This document shows positions 26,701-35,590 of a DNA stretch of 64,000 nucleotides, piece after piece. Location of the stretch: positions 45,596-109,595 of the forward strand of contig JAHRVQ010000062.1 in the NCBI GenBank assembly GCA_019090615.1, in the 5' to 3' direction. Within the stretch, counting starts at the first letter, position 1. Every line of letters starts with the position of its first letter. The notes beneath the pieces are model-generated. The model ran no database searches and was not told the origin of the DNA. It saw only the letters and a program-made list of their open reading frames with translations. The translations under genes and the position numbers were made by a program. The DNA comes from Pseudomonadales bacterium (lineage in GTDB: Bacteria > Pseudomonadota > Gammaproteobacteria > Pseudomonadales > Azotimanducaceae).

Positions 26701-27594
26701 TATATGCTTTGTCTGCTGCTGCATATATAACCCCAGTTCCGCATACAGGCTAGTGAGCTGGGACTGGTTTTCTACATAGGCCAGGCCTTCTGAAATGGTG
26801 CGTCGAAACAACGGCAGACAATCATCAAGGTCGCGCAAAATATTAAGCTCTGCCAGCGTTTCGCGAATATTTTTATGCAATTGAATGGTCGGCAAGGCGA
26901 CCCCCTCTTCCTGCATAATATCTGCCAGCATTTCCTTGATACGATCCATATCGCCACTTCTACCAAGCACCGCAGCCGCCATTTTATCCATATGTTTCAT
27001 CTGCCCAGGCTTACCCGCCAGCGAAAACATCCCCACCAGACCTGATAATTCACGACTCTGGGTAGAACGATGAATCAAACTACGATCAGCCTGAATAACT
27101 GCTCGGTAGTCAGTAACACGTTCTAATTGCTTGCTATGTTCAAGATGCAGCAGGGTCCAGTGACTACCTAGCTGCATGCCTTCAACAAACAGCCCGCCGG
27201 CAGCATCCGTCTGGCTAAAATAACCAGCCTCAAACCCTTCCCCGAGGAATCGATAAGCTGGTTTATTACCACTACTATGGCGGTAACTAACGGCACACAT
27301 ATTTCCTCGTTGGGTAGTATATTCAAATACCAGCAGACTGGTTGAACGCGGCAAATAATAATCCACAAAACTTTTCCGTTTGCCGACCCGGGGAACAATT
27401 TGACCGGGGCTGGCACCATAAAAAAAAGGCACTAGCTTTAACAGCGTGGTTTTGCCAGCCCCATTAGTGCCGCTTAGGTTGGCATGATCATTGACCCGCA
27501 GTTGCATAATTTTGCCTGGGATATGGCAATCAACACAGATAATCCGCTGCAGACCTGTTTGTTGCTTATTCTGTATTTGTGTCACACCAGGCAC
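23749..27594 (-). CDS. SMC-like ATPase (JetC/MksB-type, DUF3584-like)
   Basis: A 1281-residue ATPase, first gene of the operon. The N-terminal head has a Walker A, GTNGAGKTTLLKLVPFFYG (residues 42-60). Residues about 270-1050 are long coiled coil, interrupted near 575-640 by a non-coil part (WFESLGRIIRPELL ... LDYLKIPKPEW) that could be a hinge. The C-terminal head has a signature-like VSSTGLSYLILC (about 1148) and a Walker B NLHWPMDELG (about 1175). This is the MukB/JetC architecture; from memory it fits the DUF3584 type better than classical MksB. It probably loads on and extrudes invading circular DNA, or acts in chromosome upkeep. The GTG start at 27594 has no clear ribosome site. Confidence 0.82.
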   Translation of the reverse strand: MPGVTQIQNKQQTGLQRIICVDCHIPGKIMQLRVNDHANLSGTNGAGKTTLLKLVPFFYGASPGQIVPRVGKRKSFVDYYLPRSTSLLVFEYTTQRGNMCAVSYRHSSGNKPAYRFLGEGFEAGYFSQTDAAGGLFVEGMQLGSHWTLLHLEHSKQLERVTDYRAVIQADRSLIHRSTQSRELSGLVGMFSLAGKPGQMKHMDKMAAAVLGRSGDMDRIKEMLADIMQEEGVALPTIQLHKNIRETLAELNILRDLDDCLPLFRRTISEGLAYVENQSQLTSLYAELGLYMQQQTKHIEAIEADLAQVRGERSVLESNWQTQQPVFEEAISEARMAHNTADRELNDLFAEMRSWENKDVAQQTIQYQQLDSFRHNLEQAQARLASLESTVKDISQDFKQKNIAAAEFHQQQCADLAGKRQLAMDQGHQVKHNLDEKKISLLKAQSQQKDSIVDQHRAAEAELQAQIHEQIRLAGQGQSNDTEKLQLAVAEQALTVADQQLEYQQRHKNQVEEQLAVLKDSRDTSQLKMQQALRVVDHATAETATVQRLCQPETSSLLAELRAKQPLWFESLGRIIRPELLESNNLSPSYHAALDAEKPIHGKMHGDMGLDMDVDAATRIFAWQLDYLKIPKPEWASSLSDQQANLLLKEESQRLAEADKNSCELNAVADLKAWQAMHMEKESILRKLKNAVRDKQAAAEALMVIKQSSQDALASRKARALAEQSRLENQRDTLKATQQHELVLSDERYQAQIDEQMGLAHTEISRLEVVARGFAEAIEQAQVQYDQLQKTFQADYKALCSEQGVDEALIDSAHQELQRTKQIFDQVRGYQASVEDYARWLANRWAVKHQLTQAVSSSQAKLQQVEQTLQESRSGYQNQRKVSQAAFDVLAMSRDAAAKNKQQAKDCRLQINRPATAIELTISRPLDMMLASCNGLLESQRQLRQAINEGVGKADSIISRAGEDNQIAAAWTYLRNEQKKKMVDADNTDALNVNLTLALETLLDKQLPQKREALSAFVENVGGQLADFYQGLKQVSDAIARQSRRISDSISSTMHFDAISDIRVALISRIDTQEYWPRLAEFYQAWLAWKAEASLDLPPKTLDAHLVTTTEILHHSTISTGIASVFDLEISLRENDRPETVTRTADLENVSSTGLSYLILCTIFAGITRMLCPDRSINLHWPMDELGTLAAENISRLFVMLKQHNILMLGGFPTTDPLLLQHFVHHHEVKKDVGIIELSLASDALSKLLRRRDKTTQPSFSAPYLASPSKAPSNKIRNSLDD

Positions 27595-27694
27595 CGATTG
27601 AAAAATTTGCAGATACTATTAAGCACCGATATTAGTTATCCACGTATTTGAATAAAACACTGCTTAGCAACTAAACCACCAACTAAACCGCCAA

Positions 27695-28465
27695 CTAAAG
27701 CTCGGCACAAATATGCCCACCATCAACCACTACCGTGGAGCCGGTCATATAACAGGAAGCATCCGATGCCAACAACAGTAGCGGCCCATCCAGGTCATCA
27801 AATTCACCATAGCGACGCATAGGAATACCCTTAACAAAAGTATCAGATCGCTCGCTCTCCAACAGAATACGACTAACATCTGTTAAAATATATCCCGGTG
27901 CCAGCGCATTAACTCGAACCCCGGATCGCGCCCCTTCCAAGGCCATAATTTCAGTCGCTTTCACCAATGCCGCCTTGGAAACCGCATAGGGAAACTGACC
28001 TTTAATCGTACGATAGGCAGTAATAGAGGCAATATTGACAATATTTCCCTGCCGCGATTTATCCTTATCGACCCGTTCGGTGAACATTTTTGAAAGCCGC
28101 CATACTGACTTCAAGTTAGTATTAAATACGTGATCCCAGTCATCTTCATCGATCATGGTAAAGGTCTTGGCACCGGCTTCAACACCAGCGTTATTTATCA
28201 GCACGTCAACAGACCCAAACTCCGCCTCGGCGGCGTCAAGAAAGGCAGTGGCGCTTGCAACGTCGTTAACATCCAATTGCAGGCCAATGGCTTTGCCGCC
28301 GCCAGCTACAATTTCATTGACTCTGGCCTGAATTTTATCGGTTCTCCTGGCCCCCAGCACTACCGCGGCACCGGCGTCTGCCAACAATCCCGCAAAATGA
28401 TGTCCAAAACCTGACGATGCGCCTGTAATCACCACCACCTTGTCTTTCATATCAAACGAACCCAT
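27695..28465 (-). CDS. Short-chain dehydrogenase/reductase
   Basis: A 256-residue classical SDR that oxidises or reduces an alcohol/ketone with NAD(P). The cofactor site is ITGASSGFGHHF, followed by NNAG in INNAGVEAG, the catalytic Ser in NIASITAYR, and Tyr/Lys in FPYAVSKAAL (YxxxK). Arg after GARR in the cofactor-binding loop hints at NADP. AAGGGAG stands before the ATG. Its substrate is unknown; it lies alone between the SMC operon and a cNMP-binding protein. A short tandem repeat (ACTAAACCACCA-like) lies at its end near 27670. Confidence 0.92.
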   Translation of the reverse strand: MGSFDMKDKVVVITGASSGFGHHFAGLLADAGAAVVLGARRTDKIQARVNEIVAGGGKAIGLQLDVNDVASATAFLDAAEAEFGSVDVLINNAGVEAGAKTFTMIDEDDWDHVFNTNLKSVWRLSKMFTERVDKDKSRQGNIVNIASITAYRTIKGQFPYAVSKAALVKATEIMALEGARSGVRVNALAPGYILTDVSRILLESERSDTFVKGIPMRRYGEFDDLDGPLLLLASDASCYMTGSTVVVDGGHICAEL

Positions 28466-28899
28466 GCCTACTCCCTTAATTTATGTTTTGCGTCTATTGC
28501 CGTGCTTATGGGTCCCTGCTTATGAGCCCCATAGCTAATGGGATCATGCAAATGAGTGAATTGCAAATAAGTCAGATAAAAACCAAATTGGCGCACTTGG
28601 CGCAACGTATTATTGACAGCAAAAACGTACGCAGTATAAACAAAAATGGCGGGAACAAATGCAGTATAAAAAAGCCAGCAGAATTAATTGGACAATTGAA
28701 ATATTTATCTGACAAACCGTCTTTCAGAATAGAGTTCAGGAATATTGGACTTTGAAGTATTGGACTTTGAAGTATTGGACTTTGAAGTATAGGCCTGCGA
28801 AATATTGGCCTACAAAATATCGCACGGCACGGTTGAAACTATAACCCCACTCTCAACTGAAACAGCATCAACTGAAACAGCATTCATTCAGATGCTAGC
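28466..28899. other. 434-base intergenic region with degenerate 15-bp repeats
   Basis: No credible gene is seen. A 90-codon open frame on + (28483-28755) has no recognisable domain and ends in the repeat, so I do not call it. The region holds the 15-bp repeat at 28743 and, near 28855, two copies of a CAACTGAAACAGCAT unit. Confidence 0.5.
28743..28820. repeat. 15-bp tandem repeat, three perfect and two degenerate copies
   Basis: TATTGGACTTTGAAG occurs three times in a row from 28743 to 28787, then twice in decayed form (TATAGGCCTGCGAAA, TATTGGCCTACAAAA). The gradient from perfect to decayed suggests growth at one end. Confidence 0.85.
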
Positions 28900-29349
28900 C
28901 TAAGCCGCATCACGCTTATTCGCCTCTACCACTAAGCGTGCTAGTTTAAGAATAATTTGATCTTTGAATTTTTCTCGGATTGGCGCCCCCAATTGACCCA
29001 ACAGGCGTCGACTAACCTGCAACACAATACACAAACCCTTAGCAACAATGTGTGAGGAACGAGGGGTATTAAGAATAAAAGACATTTCACCAAAAAAATC
29101 ACCTGGGCCAACCTTGGCTACATCACCGGGTACGCCCTCGAGTTGAACCACAGCGTTACCCGATAACAATATGTAAAAATCATGATCAAGGGTGCTTTGT
29201 TCGATAATTTTTTCGTTTTCCTTGGCCACATAGAAAGACGCATGTTTGAGCAGCTGTTCTTTTTCAAGATCGGCAAATTCTCGGAAAAAGGGAATTTTTC
29301 CCAACAACAGCATCCTCTGGCCCTTAGTCATGGCCGATGTCTTTTGCAC
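28900..29349 (-). CDS. Cyclic-nucleotide-binding (Crp/EPAC-like) domain protein
   Basis: A 149-residue protein made of one cNMP-binding domain: FFREFADLEKEQLLKHASF, then DFYILLSGNAVVQL, and the phosphate-binding cassette FFGEMSFILNTPRSS. No DNA-binding helix-turn-helix, kinase or channel part follows. The C-terminal helix (REKFKDQIILKLARLVVEAN) would be the lid. It is therefore a single-domain sensor that must act on a partner. The start is GTG with AGGTGAG four bases upstream. The neighbours give no hint of the partner. Confidence 0.88.
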   Translation of the reverse strand: MQKTSAMTKGQRMLLLGKIPFFREFADLEKEQLLKHASFYVAKENEKIIEQSTLDHDFYILLSGNAVVQLEGVPGDVAKVGPGDFFGEMSFILNTPRSSHIVAKGLCIVLQVSRRLLGQLGAPIREKFKDQIILKLARLVVEANKRDAA

Positions 29350-29504
29350 GGACTCACCTGTTTAATACGCCTCAACCCATAGCCTAGCAGACATATTTCA
29401 GCCTGCCTGTTACCACGAAGCAAGCCTTGATACAGAAGCAAGCATACATCCAGGCGATCACAACTTGACTTAAGCATCAAGAAGACTATTATCCCCCGCC
29501 TGTG

Positions 29505-29662
29505 AAAGGTGCCTGTTATTATTACTTACCTGATAATAATTGAACAGGTTAAACGGGAAGTGTGGTGCGTTATGGCAAGTTTTCAGGTTTGCCATAACCA
29601 GTCCACCGCTGCCCCCGCAACGGTAATCAGCTATTAAACCAGTTGAAAGCCCGAAACCGGCC
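29505..29662 (+). promoter_or_regulatory. Cobalamin (adenosylcobalamin) riboswitch aptamer
   Basis: The conserved parts appear in order: GGTGCC (29508), GGGAAGTGTGGTGCG, the B12-box region CCGCTGCCCCCGCAACGGTAA, and AAGCCCGAAACCGGCC at the end. This is the classic layout of the cobalamin riboswitch. It lies upstream of the btuB-like receptor and would shut it off when adenosylcobalamin is plentiful. Confidence 0.93.
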
Positions 29663-29688
29663 TACAACAGACGATGCGTTGATGAAGC

Positions 29689-29730
29689 GGAGGGCTTTAT
29701 CCCAGGCAGTTGATGGTCGCCCGTTTTTTT
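29689..29730 (+). terminator. Riboswitch expression-platform terminator
   Basis: A GGGC...GCCCG stem (starting near 29691, ending 29723) is followed by seven T (29724-29730), between the aptamer and btuB. This suggests control by premature transcription termination. The stem is short with a large or branched loop, so its exact fold is uncertain. Confidence 0.6.
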
Positions 29731-29799
29731 AAGCTACCTCACCTTTCCTAGACCCTCCCTCAGTAGCAATGTGATTTTATATGCAATTGAGGATTTACC

Positions 29800-31725
29800 A
29801 TGTTCAAATTCAAAAACCTTATTATCGGCTGCGGCATAAGTCTCAGTCTGATCGGCGCCCCTGGCACCATCGCGGCAACTCCAGACCCATCCCAGGACCC
29901 ATCTCAGGATCAGTCTGTTAAACAGGATGACCAACGACCTATAGATGAAATTGTGGTATTGGCCAATCGTATTCCCACCCCACAACGACAAATCGCCACT
30001 TCAGTATCGGTCCTTGACGCTGAACAAATTCGGCTTAAAGGGTACGCTACCGTCAAGGATCTACTGCGCACTCAACCAGGAATTTCGGTTAGAGATAGTG
30101 GCGGCGCTGGCAAGATCAGCTCGCTTCAAATTCGCGGCGAAAGCGGCTTCCGAACATTATTTTTGATTGATGGCATTGAAATATCTGACCCCACAGGTCC
30201 GCAGGTCAGTACTCGTATCGAACATTTAATGACCGGTAGCGATATCGAGCGAATCGAAATACTACGTGGCCCGCAGGCATTTTCTTATGGTGCAGACGCA
30301 GGTGGCGTGGTCAGCATCCTGACTAAACAGGCACAACACGGCTTTGCTGGAGAAATCAGCCTTGAAGCCGGACGATATAACAGCCAGAACATCCACGGTT
30401 ATCTGACCGCTAGCAATGATCTGGGAGATATATTCTTCTCTGTTTCAGACCAACAAACCGATGGCTTTAATGCTCGCACCAACGACACTCTACTTACAGA
30501 CAGCGACGGCTATGATAATACTACCCTGCACCTACGGGCAGGATTCAATATCACCCCAACCGCCAGAGTCCAACTGGTGGTGCGTGATGTTAATGGCGAC
30601 TCAGAGTTTGACAACTGCTTTTCCTTATCCTTTTCTGTTATTCATGACTGTGAGGCGAGTTTTGACCAAACCATCACTAAACTCAGCACAGACTTTAAAG
30701 GCGAACAGCTCAATCACCATTTTGCCTACGCAGTCTCTGAAATCGACAACGATAGCCTGGCCGCAGGCATCAGCGGCTTCAAAATCAGTGGCGAGATCGA
30801 AAAGCTAGAATATACCGGCAGCTATCTTGTCGACCAGAATACTAGCCTCAGCTATGGTCTTGAACGCAAAAGAGAAACTATCGATACCGATACCGAGCGC
30901 ACTCGGCGGGATCAATTTGGTTTATATATCGAGTATCAGGACGAATTGGTCGAGAACCTGTATATAACCGCAGGCGCACGCCATGACGATAACGAAGATT
31001 TCGGCGAACATACCAGTTATCGTGTCTCCGGCGCTTTTTTGCAAGATTTTCAAGCTGGGTTTTCTTTGAAATACCGCCTTTCCTATGGCACAGGATTTAG
31101 AGCACCCAGCCCATTTGAGGCCGCTTATAATAATAGTTTTTTCGCCGCCCCTCCGGCTCAGGGAGTTAATTTAAAAGAAGAGTCCAGCCGTGGTTATGAT
31201 ATCGGCATTGAATATCTTAACGACAACAATTTGAGCCTTAAACTGGTTTATTTTAATCAGCAAATAGAAGATGAAATATTTTTTGACTCATTCAGCTTTT
31301 CAGGCTATCTCCAGGCCAATGGAGACAGCACCTCCAAAGGTATAGAATTGTCGTTAGACTACGCTTTTAACAGCAACTGGACGCTGATCGCCAACCACAC
31401 ATTGAATAAGGCTGAATTAACTGATGGTAATATCAGACCCCGAAGCCCTAAAAAACTGGCTAATCTGGGATTAGAATTTAGTTCGAATAACGACCAGCTG
31501 ACGATCGTCACCAATATTCGCCTGGCCCACGATGCTGACAGCATAATTACCGGCCAAAAGCTGGATAATCATGAAGTATTTGACCTGAACATTATCTATC
31601 GGCCCCAGGCCAGGCTAAGGGTTTTTGCCCGCATTGAAAACCTCGGCAATGTAAACTATGAAGAAATCAGAGGATTTAATACAGCCCGCGCGACCACTTA
31701 TGTAGGCTTTAGCTATGGTTTTTAA
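29800..31725 (+). CDS. btuB: TonB-dependent vitamin B12 receptor (BtuB)
   Basis: A 641-residue outer-membrane receptor for cobalamin. It has a signal peptide (MFKFKNLIIGCGISLSLIGA, cleavage near TIAA), a TonB box DEIVVLA (49-55), the plug motif IERIEILRGPQAFSYGADAG, and a barrel ending in aromatic VGFSYGF. A short repeated PDPSQDPSQDQ precedes the TonB box. GAGGA lies before the ATG. Its size, the cobalamin riboswitch upstream and the cobO-btuCDF genes downstream make B12 the likely substrate, although the barrel alone cannot prove this. Confidence 0.92.
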   Translation: MFKFKNLIIGCGISLSLIGAPGTIAATPDPSQDPSQDQSVKQDDQRPIDEIVVLANRIPTPQRQIATSVSVLDAEQIRLKGYATVKDLLRTQPGISVRDSGGAGKISSLQIRGESGFRTLFLIDGIEISDPTGPQVSTRIEHLMTGSDIERIEILRGPQAFSYGADAGGVVSILTKQAQHGFAGEISLEAGRYNSQNIHGYLTASNDLGDIFFSVSDQQTDGFNARTNDTLLTDSDGYDNTTLHLRAGFNITPTARVQLVVRDVNGDSEFDNCFSLSFSVIHDCEASFDQTITKLSTDFKGEQLNHHFAYAVSEIDNDSLAAGISGFKISGEIEKLEYTGSYLVDQNTSLSYGLERKRETIDTDTERTRRDQFGLYIEYQDELVENLYITAGARHDDNEDFGEHTSYRVSGAFLQDFQAGFSLKYRLSYGTGFRAPSPFEAAYNNSFFAAPPAQGVNLKEESSRGYDIGIEYLNDNNLSLKLVYFNQQIEDEIFFDSFSFSGYLQANGDSTSKGIELSLDYAFNSNWTLIANHTLNKAELTDGNIRPRSPKKLANLGLEFSSNNDQLTIVTNIRLAHDADSIITGQKLDNHEVFDLNIIYRPQARLRVFARIENLGNVNYEEIRGFNTARATTYVGFSYGF

Positions 31726-31845
31726 GAATTACGGGTAACAAACCAGCGCTGAATAAGTGACAATTAACCATTGCTATCCCCCTCACTTAAAACTGTTGCT
31801 AAAACAATTCTCGACCTAGCCTAACTAACTCGGCACTGAACTATT

Positions 31846-32559
31846 ATGACCAACAAAACGAGTGATGACGATTCCAGCAAACATTCTGCTGACGAAAAAA
31901 CAGCTGACGAGAAAACAGCTGGCGACAAAACAGTATCAGTCCACAATGAGGTTGGGACTGAAGCTGGCGCGATAAAACATAAAAAAATCATGCAAAAACA
32001 AAAAGCCATAGTGGACCAGCATATCCAGCAGGCCACAGAAGATCGCGGTGTCTGCATATTGCTTACCGGTAACGGCAAAGGCAAAACCAGCTCGGCCTTT
32101 GGTATGGTGATGCGGGCGCTTGGTTATCACCATAAAGTGGCTGTGATTCAGTTTATTAAAGGCCAGCAGCTTTCCGGCGAAGAGCTATACCTGAAAAACC
32201 AGTGCCCAGAGGTTTATTTCTATCAAATGGGCACAGGCTTTACCTGGGAGACTCAGGACCGTGCTGCTGATATTATTGCAGCAGAAAAAACCTGGCAGCA
32301 AGTTGAGCCGCTGCTTAAAGATCCGAGCTATCAACTGGTGGTGCTGGATGAGCTGACCTATATGATCGGCTATAAATATCTGCCCACGCAAAGCATTATT
32401 GATGCCATTGCAAACCGTCCAGCTAACCAGAGTGTAATCATAACCGGTCGCGGCGGTGGCAACGAACTACAGGAAATTGCTGATACAGTTGCCGAAGTCA
32501 AAGATATCAAACATGCATATAACGTCGGCATTAAGGCCCGTCAGGGTGTTGATTATTAG
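31846..32559 (+). CDS. cobO: Cob(I)yrinic acid a,c-diamide adenosyltransferase (CobO/BtuR)
   Basis: This cytoplasmic enzyme transfers adenosyl from ATP to cob(I)alamin. The 237-residue protein has the P-loop LLTGNGKGKTSSAFG (residues 72-86), VAVIQFIKG, YFYQMGTGFTWE, and LVVLDELTYMIGYKYL, all typical of CobO/BtuR. The first 40 residues are an acidic extension containing ADEKTADEKTAGDKT, from three copies of a 15-bp DNA unit at 31888-31932; most family members have a shorter N-terminus. It lies between btuB and btuC and is probably co-transcribed under the riboswitch. Confidence 0.95.
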   Translation: MTNKTSDDDSSKHSADEKTADEKTAGDKTVSVHNEVGTEAGAIKHKKIMQKQKAIVDQHIQQATEDRGVCILLTGNGKGKTSSAFGMVMRALGYHHKVAVIQFIKGQQLSGEELYLKNQCPEVYFYQMGTGFTWETQDRAADIIAAEKTWQQVEPLLKDPSYQLVVLDELTYMIGYKYLPTQSIIDAIANRPANQSVIITGRGGGNELQEIADTVAEVKDIKHAYNVGIKARQGVDY

Positions 32560-32658
32560 CCGCCAAAGACTACAACAGTTCTGGAATTTCCATCGCTGGA
32601 CACGAAACGGCGGAACGGCGATGCAACATGATACCAGCACTAACATAATCAGACCTTA

Positions 32659-33720
32659 ATGCGGATTTTAAAACCCCATCAGCTGATGACGATATTACTA
32701 TTTCTGTTACCCGCGACAATGATTTTCGGCATGATATCCGGGCCCCTGATCATTCCCGCCGTTGAAGTCATTAATATCATGCTGCATTTTGGCAGCAACA
32801 ACTCAGATCAAAACAACTTCAATCAAAATGTACTTATCGTCGAGTCTATTCGTCTACCCAGGGTCTGCCTGGCTGCGCTAATCGGCATGTTACTCGCAAG
32901 TTGTGGCGCAGTGTTGCAAGGCCTTTTCAGAAACCCACTGGCCGACCCTACATTAATCGGGGTTTCTGCCGGCGCATCCGCCGGTGCCAGCCTGGCCATT
33001 GTATTCGGCAGCAGCCAGGTATTGGGTGAATTCAGCCTAACTTCTCAGTTCTTATCGAACACCTTACCTGTTACTGCATTTGGGGCATTTATCGGTGGTT
33101 TAATCACATCGATCCTGGTGTATAAACTTGCCACTAACTCACAGGGGACATCGGTCGCCACCATGTTATTAGCGGGCATAGCAATTAGTGCCCTGGCAGG
33201 GGCAATCAACAGTCTGTTAAATTTTTTTGCTGACAATGAAATGCTGCGCCGACTCAGCCTTTGGCGCATGGGCAACCTTGACAATGCGACCTGGGAGCGG
33301 GTAATGCTGTGCTTTTTTGCTGTACTACTATTAATATTGCTGCTGCCTAAAGAAGGCCGTGCACTAAATGCCATATTACTCGGTGAATCAGAAGCTCGCC
33401 ACCTGGGATTTGACGTAGAAAAGATGAAACGCCGGCTGATAATTTTAACCGCCCTCGGAGTCGGCGTTGCCATTGCCATGGCAGGCACTATTGCTTTTCT
33501 GGGGATAGTCATTCCTCACCTGATACGCTTACTTATTGGACCTGATCATCGCTATTTACTACCCGCAAGCGCCATAGGCGGGGCCATTTTACTGGTTCTG
33601 GCCGACACCCTGGCACGGATACTTATTCCCCCCGCTGAAATACCGGCAGGCATTATCACGGCTGTCCTTGGTGCGCCCTTCTTTATTTGGCTACTGCTTC
33701 AACAACGGCAACAGCTATGA
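32659..33720 (+). CDS. btuC: Vitamin B12 ABC transporter permease (BtuC, FecCD family)
   Basis: A 353-residue FecCD-type permease with about ten membrane helices. Its hallmarks are IRLPRVCLAALIGMLLASCG, FRNPLADPTLIGVSAGASAG, SLWRMGNLDNATWERV, and AFLGIVIPHLIRLLIGPDHR. With the ATPase and binding protein that follow it forms a periplasm-to-cytoplasm importer. The stop codon overlaps the ATPase start (ATGA). B12 rather than heme or siderophore is inferred from the riboswitch and cobO. Confidence 0.92.
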   Translation: MRILKPHQLMTILLFLLPATMIFGMISGPLIIPAVEVINIMLHFGSNNSDQNNFNQNVLIVESIRLPRVCLAALIGMLLASCGAVLQGLFRNPLADPTLIGVSAGASAGASLAIVFGSSQVLGEFSLTSQFLSNTLPVTAFGAFIGGLITSILVYKLATNSQGTSVATMLLAGIAISALAGAINSLLNFFADNEMLRRLSLWRMGNLDNATWERVMLCFFAVLLLILLLPKEGRALNAILLGESEARHLGFDVEKMKRRLIILTALGVGVAIAMAGTIAFLGIVIPHLIRLLIGPDHRYLLPASAIGGAILLVLADTLARILIPPAEIPAGIITAVLGAPFFIWLLLQQRQQL

Positions 33721-34499
33721 TTGAAGCAAAAAACATAAGCTTTGGTTATAGCTGGCAGCGGGACAAAAATGTCCTTTTAGACAATATCAACTTATCAATC
33801 GAGGCTGGATCAAGTACCGCACTAATGGGACCAAATGGCGCCGGCAAAAGCACCCTGTTAAAAATATTTAGCGGTCAGCTTAAAGCGCATCAAGGCGAAA
33901 TAATATTTAACAATAAAAATTTACAGGACTGGCGCGCCATCGAAAAGGCCCAAATGATGGCGGTGCTGGCACAAGAAAATGTACTGGAGTTTAATTTCAC
34001 TGTGACCGAGGTTGTGACCCTGGGGCGAAGCCCACATAATAGTGGCCGTATTATTGACCAGGATATTGTTACCACAGCACTGAACCTGGTTGATGCTGGG
34101 CAGCTGGCGCAACGCTATTATCCCCATTTATCGGGCGGAGAAAAACAACGCGTCAATCTAGCCAGAGTACTGGCACAGGTTTGGCAAACAACCCCAGTTG
34201 GACCGCGTTTATTAATCCTCGATGAACCCTCGGCTGCTTTTGATCTGGCTCACCAACAGCTACTCAACAGTATTATCAAGGAAATTGTCAGCCACAAGGT
34301 AACAGTGCTGATGGTAGTGCACGATTTAAATCTGGCAGCCAGAATTGTAGACAACATTGTGTTACTCAATCAAGGCACAGTCCAGGCAACGGGAACACCA
34401 CATCAGGTACTGACAGAAGCAACTATTGCTCAAGTATTCGGCATAAAAACTGAGGTATTTAAGCACCCTGAAACCGGCTTACCTACCATACTAATATGA
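33717..34499 (+). CDS. btuD: Vitamin B12 ABC transporter ATPase (BtuD-like)
   Basis: A 260-residue ABC ATPase. It shows Walker A GPNGAGKST (about residues 39-47), signature LSGGEKQRVNLARVLAQV, Walker B LLILDEPSAAFD and the H-loop His in VVHDLNLAARI. I chose the ATG at 33717, in ATGA overlap with btuC, over a start 30 bases upstream inside btuC. The protein also resembles heme-type HmuV ATPases; genomic context favours cobalamin. Its stop overlaps btuF by 4 bp. Confidence 0.9.
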   Translation: MIEAKNISFGYSWQRDKNVLLDNINLSIEAGSSTALMGPNGAGKSTLLKIFSGQLKAHQGEIIFNNKNLQDWRAIEKAQMMAVLAQENVLEFNFTVTEVVTLGRSPHNSGRIIDQDIVTTALNLVDAGQLAQRYYPHLSGGEKQRVNLARVLAQVWQTTPVGPRLLILDEPSAAFDLAHQQLLNSIIKEIVSHKVTVLMVVHDLNLAARIVDNIVLLNQGTVQATGTPHQVLTEATIAQVFGIKTEVFKHPETGLPTILI

Positions 34500-35449
34500 A
34501 GATATTATCTTACCAGCGGGTTATATTATTTGCCTTTCTATGCATGCTGCTATCAGTAAATGCTAATTCTTCTGCCGCTGGCAACACCGTCATTGATGCT
34601 ATCGGCAACGAATTTTCATATACCATACCTGCCCGCAGAATTATCAGTCTGACACCCCATATTACTGAACTTGTATATGCAGCAGGTGCTGGCGCGCAAC
34701 TTGTTGGCGTCGTTGCCTACAGCGATTATCCACCACAGGCTCAGTCAATCAGACAAATAGGTAGTTTTAATAAAGTCAGCCTGGAACAAATCGCAGCCGT
34801 TAAGCCAGATCTAATCCTGGCCTGGAGCGGCGGTAATAGTATGGAGACGATTAGTCGGCTGAAATCTCTTGGATTTCGAGTCCATGTTAACAACCCCGAC
34901 CAGTTTGAGGATATCGCCGAGACCATTCGCCAATATGGACTATTAACGGGTTTTGAAAAAACTGCTAATCAAGCCGCCAGTCAATTTTTATTACGCTATG
35001 CAAGCCTGCTTCAGAACCAACACAAAAGACCAAAAATGTCTGTGTTTTATGAAGTATGGAATGATCCGCTGCTAACCATTAACGGCCAACACCTGATTTC
35101 TCGGGTAATCAGTCTCTGCGGCGGTAAAAATATCTTCGCTGATGCGATACCCATTGCACCTAAAATTAGTATTGAAAGCGTACTTAAGCATAACCCCCAG
35201 GTCATTATTGCTAGCGGTATGGACCAGGCCCGACCCGAGTGGTTAGACCACTGGCAACAATGGCCCACCATCAATGCGGTCAAAAACAGCCAGCTCTATT
35301 TTATTCCACCTGACCTGTTGCAGCGCCATACGCCCAGGATACTGGACGGCGCTGAGCAAATGTGCGATCAAATGAACAGGGCCAGGAAACACTATCTTGA
35401 TAACTTTCCTGCGAACGAAGCAATAGAAACTCAGCCTGACCAGGACTAA
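34496..35449 (+). CDS. btuF: Cobalamin-binding periplasmic protein (BtuF)
   Basis: A 317-residue binding protein with a signal peptide (ILFAFLCMLLSVNANSSAAG). The class III fold is marked by RRIISLTPHITELVYAAGAG, QLVGVVAYSDYPPQA and QIAAVKPDLILAWSGG, which are very close to BtuF. It delivers B12 to BtuCD. The start is ATG, overlapping the btuD stop (ATGA). Confidence 0.92.
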   Translation: MKILSYQRVILFAFLCMLLSVNANSSAAGNTVIDAIGNEFSYTIPARRIISLTPHITELVYAAGAGAQLVGVVAYSDYPPQAQSIRQIGSFNKVSLEQIAAVKPDLILAWSGGNSMETISRLKSLGFRVHVNNPDQFEDIAETIRQYGLLTGFEKTANQAASQFLLRYASLLQNQHKRPKMSVFYEVWNDPLLTINGQHLISRVISLCGGKNIFADAIPIAPKISIESVLKHNPQVIIASGMDQARPEWLDHWQQWPTINAVKNSQLYFIPPDLLQRHTPRILDGAEQMCDQMNRARKHYLDNFPANEAIETQPDQD

Positions 35450-35590
35450 AATTTCTTATCACATGCCATCAATCGATGCATATCGATACATATAAGCATT
35501 CACCTAAAACAACCGCTTAAACCACTTTGGTTTGTCACAAACTAGACCCGTATCTATAATGCCAACCATACTTTAACTAAGAGTAAAGTT

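Noticed and set aside
28483..28755. 90-codon open frame on + in the gap after the SDR gene
   Set aside because: No ribosome site, no recognisable fold, and it ends in the 15-bp repeat.
33717..35449. Heme or siderophore importer instead of B12
   Set aside because: The ATPase resembles HmuV, but the cobalamin riboswitch, cobO and BtuF-like protein favour B12.
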